Numbered from the stretch's first letter, positions 43,158 through 53,773 are shown. The stretch: DNA of 64,000 bases from Paenibacillus sp. LS1 (GCF_026013365.1 NZ_JAPDOE010000009.1:124001-188000); one strand, 5' to 3'. Notes: a model not told the origin generated them from the letters alone. A program made the numbers and translations.

Positions 43158-46100
43158 TTGATAAAGATTAATCGGTTACGCAAGCCCATCTCCATGGGGC
43201 TCTCGCTTCTCCTTGCATTTTCGATCGTTCATCCGGTTTCAGCTGAAAACTCCCCATCATCCAAATTGGATATGAAATCTGGACTCGCCAAAGTTACGGA
43301 ATCCAAAGTAAACGCCAAGTTGACCAAAGAATTTGAGGGTAGCGAATATGTTACCTATCTGGTGAAAATGAAGGAGCAGGTGGATACAGCAGAGGTCTCC
43401 AAACAGGCGCTGGAAAAGGCGACGATCGCCAAACAAACGGCCTCAGCCACGAAGCTGTCCGTTCGAAATTCCGTCGTCAGCTCTCTGCGGGAAACGGCCT
43501 CACGTACACAATATACATTGGAAAGTTATCTGGAAAAGGAAATTGACCTGGGCAAGGTCAAAGAATATAAAAGCTATTTTATCGTCAATTCATTGGCAGT
43601 AACGAGTACCAAAGAAGTCATGGAACAGATTGCGCTGCTGCCTGAGGTAGAGAAAGTTCTACCGAATGAGACAAGATACTTACAGAAAGCGGAAGTAAGT
43701 AAAGAAGCGGCGAATGCGGCTCCAGCCAAGGATGTTGTCCAAACGCCAACTAAAGACTCTTCAGTCGGAGTTAAAGACAAGGAGCCTGCTGTCAAGGACA
43801 AGCTAGCGACAGAGAACGTGGAATGGAACCTGGATTACATCAATGCGCCAGCCGTTTGGGATCGGGGCATTGATGGAACAGGAATTGTCGTTGCCAATCT
43901 GGACAGCGGTGTAGACTATACCCACCCGGCGCTTCGCAGCAAATGGCGGGGATTGGATGCTTCGGGCAATATCGTTGATCCAGAACTAAGCTGGTATGAT
44001 CCGCACAGTAACGCTTCCCTCCCTGCGGACGAAGACGGACATGGTACTCACACGATGGGTACGATGGTTGGCTCTGAAGCGGATGGCACCAACCAGATCG
44101 GGGTTGCTCCCGGTGCGAAATGGATTGGTGTACGGATATTCAATCCGGAAACAACGGATGCCATTATTCTGGATGGCGGACAGTGGTTGATCGCTCCGGT
44201 CGATGCGGAAGGCAATCTGCATCCTGAACTTGCACCGGATGTCGTAAACAACTCATGGGGCGGAGGTGCAGGACTGGATGAATGGTTCCGGCCTATGGTC
44301 CAAGCCTGGCGTGATGCGCAGATCTTTCCCGAGTTCTCCGCAGGTAATGTAAGACTGACGAATCCGGGTGGTCCCGGCTCTGTTGCGAACCCTGCGAATT
44401 ACCCTGAAAGTTTCGCCACGGGAGCCACAGATATTAATGGCAACCTGGCTTCCTTCTCGCTGCTGGGTCCATCTCCGTATGGTGAGATCAAGCCAGAAGT
44501 ATCTGCCCCTGGGGTAAATATCCGTTCAGCAGTTCCGGGTGGTGTATATGAGGGAGGCTGGAACGGCACGTCGATGGCAGGCCCGCATACAACTGCGCTT
44601 GCCGCACTCCTGCTACAGGCCAATCATTCCCTTACTGTGGATCAGCTGGAGCAGATCATTACAGATACAGCAACACCGAGAACGGACAGTCAATATCCGA
44701 CCTCCCCTAATAACGGTTACGGTCACGGCATCATTAATGCCCTCGATGCTGTGGGTTCTGTACTCGAAGGAATCGGTACGGTATCCGGCAGAGTAGTTAC
44801 AGCCGGAGATGATCTGGAAGAGCCGGTACTGGCACATACCCCTGTCAATTCTGCCTTTACAGGCATCGATATACCTTTAACCGCTCATGTGACAGATAAC
44901 GTCGCGGTAGTCTCCGTCGAGGCTTTTGCCAAAACGACAGGTACCAACCAGTACGTCTATCTTCCGATGAATCGAATTGCTGGAGATAGCAAAGATGGTA
45001 CGTATACAGCGACCATTCCGGCATTTCTTATTGAGCCACAAGGCGTGGAGTATTATATCCGCGTGAACGATTACGGCAACAACGGTTTCGAAAGTCAGGT
45101 ATACAAAGTGGCTGTGTCCAATGGTGTTCAGCCAGGATATCTTCAGGATTTTGAAGAAGATCAGCTGGGCTTCACCACTGGTGGGACCGGAAGTACCTGG
45201 GTATGGGGAGCGCCAAGCAGCGGTCCTGGAAGTGCATACTCCGGTGAGAAGGTGATTGCAACCAACCTGCAAGGGACTTATGTGGCGAATAGTAATGCCT
45301 ATCTGCTTGCGCCGCCAATTGATCTTACCGAGAGTCCGGAAGGTGCATTATTATCCTTCAAGCACTGGTATGATTTGGAGAATAACATCGACTTTGGCAA
45401 GGTATACATCGCTTCCGAGGACAGTGACTATGTGTTTGAAGAGTTGCTGAGCTTCACGGGCACGGGTGGCAATTGGAAGAAACAATATGTGGACCTTCGC
45501 GAATACGCGGGACAGCAGGTATTTATCAAATTCAATCTGACGAGCGATAACTCGGTGCAAAAGGCGGGTTGGTACATTGATGATTTCGCAGTAGAAGCCT
45601 TGGATGAGATTGCGCCGGGGGCACCTGCCGGATTGTCTGCGAATGCTGATATTCTGGGCAATGTAGCCTTGAGCTGGACTGGACCGAGCGATGAGGATCT
45701 CGAATCCTATATCGTATATCGTTCCACAACAGCAGGTACTGGTTATGAATCCATTGGAACTGCAACAGGAACAACGTTTACGGATACGTCTACCGTGACG
45801 GATTCGACGTATTACTATACCGTTGCCGCACTTGATTACAGTGGCAATGAAAGCGAAAAGTCGAATGAGGTTTCCATTACAGTAGAGGTGCCTCAGGACA
45901 TCTATATCGATCATTTTGACGGCAGTGATGATAATGGCTGGACTCACTCGGGAACCAAAGATGAGTGGGAACGGGGCATTCCGGTAACGGGACCTGCCAG
46001 CGCTGTTTCTCCGCCGAATGTCTGGGCGACTGATCTGGACAATACGTACGAGAATGGCTCCAACTATTCACTCGTATCTCCGGTTATTGATTTGACGGAT

Positions 46101-48407
46101 GTATCCGAAGGAACCCTTACGTTTAATCATTGGTACGAGATTGAGAGTGGATACGATTACGGTTATGTGGAAGTTACCAAGGATGGTGGAACGACATGGT
46201 CGGAATTGGGCAAATTCTCACACAGTACAAACGGCAAACAATGGGCACCGGTATTCTATGACCTGGATGCACTTACCGGTAATGAAGTTCAATTCCGGTT
46301 CCGTCTGACCTCAGACAACAGTGTTGTGAAGACAGGCTGGTTCATTGATGATTTCCGTGTACTGGGTGTTGCTGCGGAGGCCGTAACCGAGGACAGTGCG
46401 GTTGTGCTTAACAGTGACAAGCCGAAACCGTCCTATGATAACCCTTGGTACAAAATTTCGCGGACAGACAAAGCGGAATTCAACAAAACGAAACAGCAAC
46501 AACCGGAAGTTGAAAAATCAGGAACAGGTTCGGTTAATCCACAAAGCCTGCCTGCCAGTGCAACGGTTACCGTGCTGGAAACCGGTCGTTCAGTGAAAAC
46601 GGATTCGGCTACAGGCAAGTATAGCTTCACACACGTAGCGGGTGATTTCACGTTAAAAGCTGAGGCATATGGGTATTATCCTCGAACTCAGCAGGTAACG
46701 ATCACCGACGGCAGTGGAGCCAAAGCCAACTTTAATCTGGAGGCAATTCCACATGGACAGATTGAAGGTGTAGTAACCGATGAGCGGACAGGACAACCAC
46801 TGGCCGATGCTTCTGTTCTCGTGGTGGAGGATGCCAAGGTAGGCGAAGTTCGCACAGGTTCAGATGGTAGCTTCGTTATTCAGGTATTGGAAGGAAGCTA
46901 TACTTTATCCATCAGGGCGGCTGATTATTACAGTAAAACGGTCACTGTAACGGTACCTGGTAAAGGTACGGCAGAGGCGAATGTTGCCTTGAAACCATTC
47001 ATCGGTTTCCCAGGGGAAATTGCTTATGATGATGGAACAGCAGAGAACGCACGAGCTTTTAACGCTGCGGATAACGCTTGGGCGGTTCGAATGACACCAG
47101 AGCTGGAGACCGCTCAACTTACAGGTGCATCGTTCCGATTCTGGAACACCGAATGGCCTGTACCTGGAGGTACAGCGTTCCAATATGCCGTCTATGATGC
47201 TTCGGGTACTGGCGGTGCTCCGGGACGACAACTGGCTGGACCATTTGACGGTACTGCACTTCGTAACGATCAATGGACAACCGTTGAATTCCCGGAACCG
47301 GTCATTGTAACAGGTGATTTCTATATTGTGTATGTACAGAGTGTAGCTGGAACTGGTGCTCCGGGACTGGCTACTGATGAGAATGGTACGAATGCAGGTC
47401 GAAGCTGGCAGCGAGTAGGTGGCGCATGGAGCACTTCACCTGCAGAAGAAGGTAACTACATGATTCGTGCAGTTGTGAGATATCCGGTAAATGCACCTGT
47501 GCTTACGACACCAGCGAACACATACACGAATCAGTCAACTTTTACGATATCGGGAACGTCTCCTGCATCCGGTGCCCAGATCAAGTTTTACAACGGCAAG
47601 GATATGGCTGGCACTACAACCGTGGCGAATGGGAAATTCTCGTACGGTGTGAAACTCCGTTCTGGGATTAATGCGATTACTGCCGAGGCAGTGGTGGATG
47701 GCAAAACAACCGACCGTTCACTCCCCGTCGTCCTTATTCTGGATCAGACCAAACCGCAATTGACGATTTTCACGCCTGCTCAAGGGGATCGCATCAATGC
47801 AGAAGTGGTTCATGTAACGGGTAATGTCGTGGAACAATTCCTCGATAAAGTAACCGTTAACGGACAAACCGTACAAGTGGGCAAAGACAGAAGCTTCAGT
47901 CATCGCGTATTGGTCAATGAAGGCGAAAACACGATTACCATTACAGCAACCGATATCGCTGGCAACAAAACAACCGTAACACGTACCGTCTACGTGGAAA
48001 CGGCATTGCCAGAACTTACGAACATTACGCCAGCTGAAGATGTTCGCATCACATCAGGGGAGAGTGTCACCGTTTCATTTGACAGTAAACCTGGTCTGCA
48101 AGCCTCTTTCCGAATTCAGTTACCGCTGAATCTGAATGCCCAAGGGGCAGGAGAGATTCCATTGGTGGAGACTGAACCTGGTCGTTACACAGGTACGTAC
48201 ACTACACCTTCATCCCTTGTTCTTGAGGGCGGAGTTATCGTGATTCGTGCCCAGGATGCAGCTGGCAATAAAGTAGAGACGGAAGCAGCTGGACGATTGT
48301 TCGTCAGCGCAGCACAAGAACAATCAGTTCCAGAACCAGATTCGAGCCCAGCAGAGACGGAATCTAATGAATCCAGTTTACCGTCCACTGAGGGTCTGCA
48401 ACCTTAA
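43158..48407 (+). CDS. Secreted S8 subtilase, bacillopeptidase F-like, multidomain
   Basis: The 1749-residue product starts at TTG after AAAAGGAG. A signal peptide (about 1-29, HPVSA) and an inhibitor I9-like propeptide (about 55-175) precede the S8 domain, with Asp249 in NLDSGVDYTHP, His295 in DGHGTHTMG, Asn in NNSWGGG and Ser472 in NGTSMAGPH. Then follow two MAM/immune-inhibitor-A-like jelly rolls (about 655-810 and 915-1070), an FN3 domain between them, two carboxypeptidase regulatory-like domains (about 1120-1275) and Ig-like repeats to about 1710. The acidic Ser-rich end has no LPXTG anchor. It degrades extracellular protein. Bpr-like enzymes are processed at the C terminus. Confidence 0.94.
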   Translation: MIKINRLRKPISMGLSLLLAFSIVHPVSAENSPSSKLDMKSGLAKVTESKVNAKLTKEFEGSEYVTYLVKMKEQVDTAEVSKQALEKATIAKQTASATKLSVRNSVVSSLRETASRTQYTLESYLEKEIDLGKVKEYKSYFIVNSLAVTSTKEVMEQIALLPEVEKVLPNETRYLQKAEVSKEAANAAPAKDVVQTPTKDSSVGVKDKEPAVKDKLATENVEWNLDYINAPAVWDRGIDGTGIVVANLDSGVDYTHPALRSKWRGLDASGNIVDPELSWYDPHSNASLPADEDGHGTHTMGTMVGSEADGTNQIGVAPGAKWIGVRIFNPETTDAIILDGGQWLIAPVDAEGNLHPELAPDVVNNSWGGGAGLDEWFRPMVQAWRDAQIFPEFSAGNVRLTNPGGPGSVANPANYPESFATGATDINGNLASFSLLGPSPYGEIKPEVSAPGVNIRSAVPGGVYEGGWNGTSMAGPHTTALAALLLQANHSLTVDQLEQIITDTATPRTDSQYPTSPNNGYGHGIINALDAVGSVLEGIGTVSGRVVTAGDDLEEPVLAHTPVNSAFTGIDIPLTAHVTDNVAVVSVEAFAKTTGTNQYVYLPMNRIAGDSKDGTYTATIPAFLIEPQGVEYYIRVNDYGNNGFESQVYKVAVSNGVQPGYLQDFEEDQLGFTTGGTGSTWVWGAPSSGPGSAYSGEKVIATNLQGTYVANSNAYLLAPPIDLTESPEGALLSFKHWYDLENNIDFGKVYIASEDSDYVFEELLSFTGTGGNWKKQYVDLREYAGQQVFIKFNLTSDNSVQKAGWYIDDFAVEALDEIAPGAPAGLSANADILGNVALSWTGPSDEDLESYIVYRSTTAGTGYESIGTATGTTFTDTSTVTDSTYYYTVAALDYSGNESEKSNEVSITVEVPQDIYIDHFDGSDDNGWTHSGTKDEWERGIPVTGPASAVSPPNVWATDLDNTYENGSNYSLVSPVIDLTDVSEGTLTFNHWYEIESGYDYGYVEVTKDGGTTWSELGKFSHSTNGKQWAPVFYDLDALTGNEVQFRFRLTSDNSVVKTGWFIDDFRVLGVAAEAVTEDSAVVLNSDKPKPSYDNPWYKISRTDKAEFNKTKQQQPEVEKSGTGSVNPQSLPASATVTVLETGRSVKTDSATGKYSFTHVAGDFTLKAEAYGYYPRTQQVTITDGSGAKANFNLEAIPHGQIEGVVTDERTGQPLADASVLVVEDAKVGEVRTGSDGSFVIQVLEGSYTLSIRAADYYSKTVTVTVPGKGTAEANVALKPFIGFPGEIAYDDGTAENARAFNAADNAWAVRMTPELETAQLTGASFRFWNTEWPVPGGTAFQYAVYDASGTGGAPGRQLAGPFDGTALRNDQWTTVEFPEPVIVTGDFYIVYVQSVAGTGAPGLATDENGTNAGRSWQRVGGAWSTSPAEEGNYMIRAVVRYPVNAPVLTTPANTYTNQSTFTISGTSPASGAQIKFYNGKDMAGTTTVANGKFSYGVKLRSGINAITAEAVVDGKTTDRSLPVVLILDQTKPQLTIFTPAQGDRINAEVVHVTGNVVEQFLDKVTVNGQTVQVGKDRSFSHRVLVNEGENTITITATDIAGNKTTVTRTVYVETALPELTNITPAEDVRITSGESVTVSFDSKPGLQASFRIQLPLNLNAQGAGEIPLVETEPGRYTGTYTTPSSLVLEGGVIVIRAQDAAGNKVETEAAGRLFVSAAQEQSVPEPDSSPAETESNESSLPSTEGLQP

Positions 48408-48458
48408 TTATTCAAAGTGTGAACCCGATGTTAACTACGTTTTGACTATCTAAGCAAG

Positions 48459-48497
48459 AAGCCGATAAGCCGAGGTATCAGGGCTTGTCGGCTTTTT
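48459..48497 (+). terminator. Terminator after the subtilase gene
   Basis: AAGCCGATAAGCC pairs with GGCTTGTCGGCTT with few mismatches and is followed by T residues. Confidence 0.85.
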
Positions 48498-48607
48498 GTT
48501 ATATTCTCTTTTCATAGCTGACGCCTAAGATTAGTTCGAGAGAATTGCATATACTGCATGGTTTGCAGCATTAGGATCAACAAATACGACAACAGGAGGA
48601 GTGAACA

Positions 48608-49369
48608 GTGGGAGTTGATGCATTACAACGATCCCAACCGCTACGAAGTAAATGGCTCAAAACCAAAATACTGCTCAATAACTCGGCTATCAAACCATTT
48701 ATCCCTGATACGCAGCGATTTAGCCAATCTAACCTTAAGTCCATGCTGGGGAAATATAGAATGGTATATATCAAACCTGAGATAGGCACCTTTGGAATGG
48801 GAGTCATTAAGGCTGAGATGGACAATCATCACCATTTTGCCTACCAGATCCATCAAAAGCGTCTGACGTTCAACAGCTTCGAATCGTTTCATCGAAGTCT
48901 GACCCATCTGGTTAAGCATAAGAGTTATCTCATCCAGCGAGGGATTCATCTCCTGCAACATAACAACAGGCGCTTTGACATACGGGTAATGGTTCAGTTG
49001 AATCCCGGGCAGAAATGGGAAGCAACGGGGGTCATCGGCCGGCTGGGTCATCCGAAGAAAATTGTGACCAACTACCATAGTGGTGCCAAGCCAATGAGCA
49101 TTCACACCTTGCTGAAATCCCATGCTTCTGACAACCGGATTAATGAATTAATCCAGGAGATGAACCGCTTGGGCATTGACATCGCTCGACACATGAGTAA
49201 GAAATATACGCGTTTGAAGAGCATTGGGGTGGATATCGGGCTTGATCGAAGTCTAACGCCATGGATTATTGAGGTGAATGCCAAGCCAGATCCCTATATT
49301 TTCAATCAGTTAAAGGACAAGACGATGTATCGTAAGGTAATTCGATATGAACGTCAGAACAGACAATAA
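48608..49369 (+). CDS. YheC/YheD-family ATP-grasp protein
   Basis: The 253-residue protein starts at GTG 48608 after GGAGGAG. The lysine-containing RMVYIKPEIGTFGMGVIK nucleotide-binding strand, FDIRVMVQLNPGQKWEATGVIGR and the end WIIEVNAKPDPYIFNQL with the metal-binding acid/Asn pair are the YheC/D ATP-grasp pattern. Relatives in Bacillus are associated with the spore coat; the reaction is unknown. It is monocistronic. It could add amino acids to a coat or envelope polymer, which is inference. Confidence 0.88.
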   Translation: MGVDALQRSQPLRSKWLKTKILLNNSAIKPFIPDTQRFSQSNLKSMLGKYRMVYIKPEIGTFGMGVIKAEMDNHHHFAYQIHQKRLTFNSFESFHRSLTHLVKHKSYLIQRGIHLLQHNNRRFDIRVMVQLNPGQKWEATGVIGRLGHPKKIVTNYHSGAKPMSIHTLLKSHASDNRINELIQEMNRLGIDIARHMSKKYTRLKSIGVDIGLDRSLTPWIIEVNAKPDPYIFNQLKDKTMYRKVIRYERQNRQ

Positions 49370-49588
49370 AAGATACCGGTGTCAAAAAGAAGCTAGAAAA
49401 TATAAGGTTTTGCAAGGGGCGGATGGGAGTAAGACAGAACCTGTGAAAATGAAGCATCCACCGGGATGCTTTTTCTTTTGCTCTCATAGGACAGAAGGTG
49501 AGGCGTCTCTTTCTTCACATTAATGATATAACATGATATATTAGGATGTAGAACATGAGAAGTATGGGTATTTATGGAGGTGCTTGTA

Positions 49589-50743
49589 TTGGGGAAAGAC
49601 TCGGCATCCAAGCCGATGTATGAACAGATCTTTGAATCCTTGCGCGAACGGATACAGCTTCATCAATATCAAGTGGGTGAGCGTGTTCCTTCGGAAAAGG
49701 AATTATGTGATGAATTCGGAGTTAGCCGGATTACGACGAAAAAAGCGCTTGAGATGTTGGTGAGTGAACAATTAATTGTTCGTCAGCCGGGACGGGGTTC
49801 TTTTGTAGCTGATACGGCAGATATGTTACAGGAAAGACCTGCCAAATCTGCTCCGCGTGCTGCGGTTAAAGATCCGGAGAAGAAGCTGCTCATTGGCCTA
49901 GTCATGACCAACTTCAGTGACATGTATGGTACAGAACTGTTATATGGGATGGAAGAAGCTTCGCGAGAGCATGATTGTTTTCTCGTCCTTAGACGATCCT
50001 TCGGGATTCCAGAGCAGGAGGAACAGAGCATTCAGGAACTGCTGGAACTGGGTGTGGACGGATTGATTATCTTCCCCGCACAGGGTGAGTACTTCAGCGA
50101 TGAGATTCTTAAACTGGTCGTTAACAAATTCCCGTTTGTCCTGATTGATCGGTATTTGAAAGGCATTCCAGCTTCATCTGTCAGTACGGATAACGTAGGC
50201 GCGGCGAGAGAAGGGACGAATTATCTGTTCAACCTAGGTCACCGACACATCGCTTTTCTGACACAGCCTCCAGCGAACACCACTCCAATTGAAGAACGAA
50301 TTGAAGGCATCATTGAGGCTCATCACGATCAAGGAGTGCTGGTAAACAGGGAACTGTGGTTAGAATCTTTTCTTTCGACACTGCCCAGTGTGTTCGATCC
50401 TCAAGTCGAGGTCCGTGATGTGGAGACACTGGCGGAACATTTACAGAAATACCCACAGATTACCGCACTCTTTGCTGCGGAGTACCATATTGCTTTACTT
50501 GCAGAGCAGGCAGCAGATCAGCTTGGTCTGAGGATTCCGGAAGATGTGTCCATCATATGCTTTGATAGTCCGAACGCTGCCGAAGGCAGTCGTGTAACAC
50601 ATATGAGACAAAGCCAGTTTGATATGGGAAAACAAGCATTCGAAATGGTGCTTCAAAGTATGCAGAACAACGAAACTGCAGTGAATAGAGTCGTTCTTCC
50701 TGCCCGCTTGGTGAAGGGGAAATCGACGAGTACGGTGAGATAA
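49589..50743 (+). CDS. GntR-LacI hybrid regulator (AraR-like)
   Basis: The product of about 384 residues starts at TTG 49589, 6 bp after GGAGGTG; the in-frame ATG at 49574 is weaker. The N-terminal GntR winged helix (residues 5-72, PMYEQIFESLRERIQLHQYQVG and FGVSRITTKKALEMLVSEQ) is fused to a LacI-type periplasmic-binding effector domain (about 95-380). This architecture is that of AraR. It lies before the mannosidase operon on the same strand and is probably its regulator. The effector sugar is unknown; AraR itself senses arabinose, so an arabinose role cannot be excluded. Confidence 0.9.
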   Translation: MGKDSASKPMYEQIFESLRERIQLHQYQVGERVPSEKELCDEFGVSRITTKKALEMLVSEQLIVRQPGRGSFVADTADMLQERPAKSAPRAAVKDPEKKLLIGLVMTNFSDMYGTELLYGMEEASREHDCFLVLRRSFGIPEQEEQSIQELLELGVDGLIIFPAQGEYFSDEILKLVVNKFPFVLIDRYLKGIPASSVSTDNVGAAREGTNYLFNLGHRHIAFLTQPPANTTPIEERIEGIIEAHHDQGVLVNRELWLESFLSTLPSVFDPQVEVRDVETLAEHLQKYPQITALFAAEYHIALLAEQAADQLGLRIPEDVSIICFDSPNAAEGSRVTHMRQSQFDMGKQAFEMVLQSMQNNETAVNRVVLPARLVKGKSTSTVR

Positions 50744-50784
50744 AAAGGTGATTTTTAATGGCTTAATATTCATTGTGTTCAATC

Positions 50785-50815
50785 AGGGGCTTCGTGTAAA
50801 CGAGGCCTCTTTTTT
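50785..50815 (+). terminator. Terminator after the GntR-LacI gene
   Basis: AGGGGCTTCGT pairs with ACGAGGCCTCT around GTAA, followed by T residues, so the regulator is separately transcribed from the mannosidase operon. Confidence 0.8.
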
Positions 50816-50904
50816 GTGCGGATAAAATGGGGAGAATTGCTTTGAATGGTATACTATTTAGTGTCGTTTAATTAAAATAACATGCTAATATATAAATAAA
50901 TATA

Positions 50905-50950
50905 TTGACATAACATTATATTCGTTTTAGGATGATGAAAGCGGTTAACA
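50905..50950 (+). promoter_or_regulatory. Promoter and operator-like site of the GH125 operon
   Basis: TTGACA (50905-50910), 17 bp and TAGGAT (50928-50933) form a strong promoter. TGAAAGCGGTTAACA (50936-50950), just downstream, resembles a cre or LacI-type site with one extra base in the centre. It could bind CcpA or the upstream GntR-LacI protein. Confidence 0.6.
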
Positions 50951-50975
50951 AACTGGATTACATAAGGAGGACAAC

Positions 50976-52277
50976 ATGCTGACACCCAGAGATAATCAAG
51001 AAATTTCCCCCTCGATATACGACATGGTTGATCAGGTTAACAAACGTATGCCGGACCATCCGGAACTTAACCAAATGTTCAAAAATTGTTTCACCAATAC
51101 GATGGCGACCACAATTCAGCGCAAAGAAGATGGAACAACTTTTGTGATTACAGGAGATATTCCTGCGATGTGGTTACGTGATTCTGCCGCTCAGGTCAGA
51201 CCTTATCTGCTTCTCGCTTCAGAGGATGAAGATATCGCTGACATGATCGCTGGGCTGGTTGAACGTCAACTGAATTATATTCTCCTGGACCCTTATGCAA
51301 ACGCTTTTAATGAGACGGAGAGTGGAAAAGGACATCAGGAAGACCTGACGCAGATGAATGATTGGATCTGGGAACGGAAGTATGAGATCGACTCACTGGC
51401 TTATCCGATTCAGCTCAGTTATCTCCTGTGGAAGAACACGGGGAGAACAGCTCAATTCAATGATACGTTCCGCAAAGCAGCCGAGATTATTATGCAGTTA
51501 TGGCAAGTGGAGCAGCATCATGAGACGAAATCACCCTATACGTTCCAACGTCTGGATGCTCCCGAAACCGATACACTCAGTCGAGAGGGACGAGGTACTG
51601 AAACGGTATACACAGGCATGACCTGGTCGGGATTCCGTCCCAGCGACGATCGCTGTGAATATGGATATCTGATTCCATCCAATATGTTCGCCGTTGTGGC
51701 GCTTCGATATCTGCAGGAAATTGCTGAAGCTGTGCTCAAGGATGAATCGCTGGCAGCGACCGCTAATCAGTTGGAGGAACAGATCAACAAAGGTATTCAG
51801 GATTACGGCACCGTTGAACATCCGGAATATGGAACCATATATGCGTACGAAACGGATGGGAAAGGCAATCACAATCTGATGGATGATGCCAATGTGCCGA
51901 GCCTGCTGTCTTTACCTTATCTCGGATATGTGGAGGAGAACGACGAGGTGTATCAGAATACACGCCGTTTCATTCTTTCCTCGCACAACCCGTATTTTTA
52001 TGAGGGAACAGCTGCAGCGGGAATCGGTAGTCCACATACACCGGAAGGGTACATCTGGCATATCGCTTTATCGATGCAGGGGCTGACTACAGAGGATCGC
52101 AATGAAAAACTAAGATTGCTTCAGCTCATCCATAAGACGGACGCGGATACCGGACTGACTCATGAGGGCTTTTCGGCTAACGATCCACATGAATATACTC
52201 GTTCATGGTTTTCATGGTCCAACATGCTCTTTAGTGAACTGATGATGGATTATTGCGGATTCCGCGTACAGAAATAG
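50976..52277 (+). CDS. GH125 exo-alpha-1,6-mannosidase
   Basis: The 433-residue protein lacks a signal peptide. The GH125 hallmark is VITGDIPAMWLRDSAAQVRP with SGKGHQEDLTQMNDWIWERKYEIDSLAYP and TWSGFRPSDD. The (alpha/alpha)6 barrel has the usual length. GH125 enzymes are metal-independent inverting exo-mannosidases that remove alpha-1,6-linked mannose from N-glycan or mannan fragments. AAGGAGG precedes the ATG. It is the first gene of an operon with an SBP, two permeases and GH38, implying import of mannosides followed by cytoplasmic trimming. Confidence 0.93.
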   Translation: MLTPRDNQEISPSIYDMVDQVNKRMPDHPELNQMFKNCFTNTMATTIQRKEDGTTFVITGDIPAMWLRDSAAQVRPYLLLASEDEDIADMIAGLVERQLNYILLDPYANAFNETESGKGHQEDLTQMNDWIWERKYEIDSLAYPIQLSYLLWKNTGRTAQFNDTFRKAAEIIMQLWQVEQHHETKSPYTFQRLDAPETDTLSREGRGTETVYTGMTWSGFRPSDDRCEYGYLIPSNMFAVVALRYLQEIAEAVLKDESLAATANQLEEQINKGIQDYGTVEHPEYGTIYAYETDGKGNHNLMDDANVPSLLSLPYLGYVEENDEVYQNTRRFILSSHNPYFYEGTAAAGIGSPHTPEGYIWHIALSMQGLTTEDRNEKLRLLQLIHKTDADTGLTHEGFSANDPHEYTRSWFSWSNMLFSELMMDYCGFRVQK

Positions 52278-52373
52278 AATTGCGTACAGAAATAGATAGG
52301 GAAGCAAGAGAGAACCTGCGAGTACATCATAACGTTCGGAGTTCGTTGAATTTCGACAAGAGGAGAGCGAATC

Positions 52374-53753
52374 ATGAGAAAAATATCATTGAAAATGCCG
52401 GTAGCAGCAGTTATGACATCCTTGCTCATTCTAACTACAGCCTGTTCGGGCGGAAGCTCAAGTACAGGTACAACCAGTGATGGCAAGAAGGAAGTAACCG
52501 TATCGTTCCGTTCTTCAGGATCTGAAGATACTCTTACGAAGTTTTTCCAATCAGGTTTGGTAGATCAATTCGAGAAAGAAAATCCGGATATCAAAATCAA
52601 CATCGCGCCTGTATTGGCAAGTGAGGGTGATTATACGTCCAAAATGGTTTTGCAGATGAAATCGCCTGATACGGCGCCAGATGTCATTGCAGAAGATACC
52701 TCCATCATTAAATCCGATGCTGCTGCCGGATATCTGGAGCCGCTGGATACACAGGTTCAGGGATGGCCCGATTGGAAAGAACATATCATCGACAACCTTA
52801 AGGCGGGGGTTACAGGTGAAGACGGCAAGGTGTATGGCGTTCCGGCTACCTCGGATACACGCGGGATCTGGTACAACAAGGAACTGTTCCAACAGGCGGG
52901 CCTCGAAGTTCCATTCAAACCTGCAAGCTGGGCAGAAGTACTCGAAGCAGCACGTACCATCAAGCAAAAACTTCCGGGTGTGACGCCACTTAATATGATC
53001 GTGGGCAAAGCAAACGGTGAGGGTGTGACCATGCAAACGCTGGAAATGCTGCTCTATGGTACGGCGGATACGCTGTATAACGACACCAGCAAGAAATGGG
53101 TCGTGAACAGCCCGGGACTGCTGGATTCCTTCAAATTCATAGATCAAGTGTTTAACACGGATAAAACAGGTCCGACCATGCAGGTGGCCTTGAATGGACA
53201 AGCTGGCAGTATTGCATTCCAGCAACAGTTCCCACAAGACAAACTGGCGATGGCAGTAGATGGTAGCTGGGCAGGTTCAACATGGGCCGAGAACGGTGCT
53301 GCTCCAATCGCCAACGTCGAAGAGAAAATAGGCTTTGCGCCATTCCCAACACAAAATGGGGAAGAACCGGGGGCAACTACGATGTCTGGAGGCTGGGCTT
53401 GGTCTGTTCCTGCACAAGCGAAGAACAAGGAAGCAGCTTGGAAATTTATCGAGTTTCTGATGAATAAGGAAAATGCGACTGCACGCGTAGTAGCGGAAGG
53501 CAGCCTCAGTCCGCGTAATGATTCCACAGAAGTTGAAGGGTATACGGATCGTCCATATACCAAAGAAGCACAGGAACTCTTGAATGTGGCCCACTTCCGT
53601 CCAGCGAATGATCAATATGCAGCGGTATCCGCACAATTGCAAAGCATTGTTGAGAGTATTGCCTCTGGCAAGCTGACGCCGGAAGAGGGAATTACGCAAT
53701 TGAAGGACAACGTATCCCGTTCCCTTGGCGCGGACAGCATCGAAGAGAAATAA
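52374..53753 (+). CDS. Extracellular sugar-binding lipoprotein (SBP family 1)
   Basis: The 459-residue protein has a lipobox TTAC (Cys24) after a short hydrophobic signal, then a Gly/Ser linker and a MalE-type binding fold (NMIVGKANGEG, MAVDGSWAGSTW). AAGAGGAGAG precedes the ATG. It is the receptor for the permeases at 53821 and 54710. It is smaller than the two LplA-type SBPs of this window, so this importer is of the common CUT1 type. A terminator-like hairpin between it and the permeases probably lets the SBP be made in excess. Confidence 0.93.
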   Translation: MRKISLKMPVAAVMTSLLILTTACSGGSSSTGTTSDGKKEVTVSFRSSGSEDTLTKFFQSGLVDQFEKENPDIKINIAPVLASEGDYTSKMVLQMKSPDTAPDVIAEDTSIIKSDAAAGYLEPLDTQVQGWPDWKEHIIDNLKAGVTGEDGKVYGVPATSDTRGIWYNKELFQQAGLEVPFKPASWAEVLEAARTIKQKLPGVTPLNMIVGKANGEGVTMQTLEMLLYGTADTLYNDTSKKWVVNSPGLLDSFKFIDQVFNTDKTGPTMQVALNGQAGSIAFQQQFPQDKLAMAVDGSWAGSTWAENGAAPIANVEEKIGFAPFPTQNGEEPGATTMSGGWAWSVPAQAKNKEAAWKFIEFLMNKENATARVVAEGSLSPRNDSTEVEGYTDRPYTKEAQELLNVAHFRPANDQYAAVSAQLQSIVESIASGKLTPEEGITQLKDNVSRSLGADSIEEK

Positions 53754-53773
53754 GGATATCGATATATTCGGAG

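Noticed and set aside
52551..53237. 228-codon minus-strand frame inside the mannoside binding-protein gene
   Set aside because: It is antisense to a clear lipoprotein gene and no motif is recognisable.
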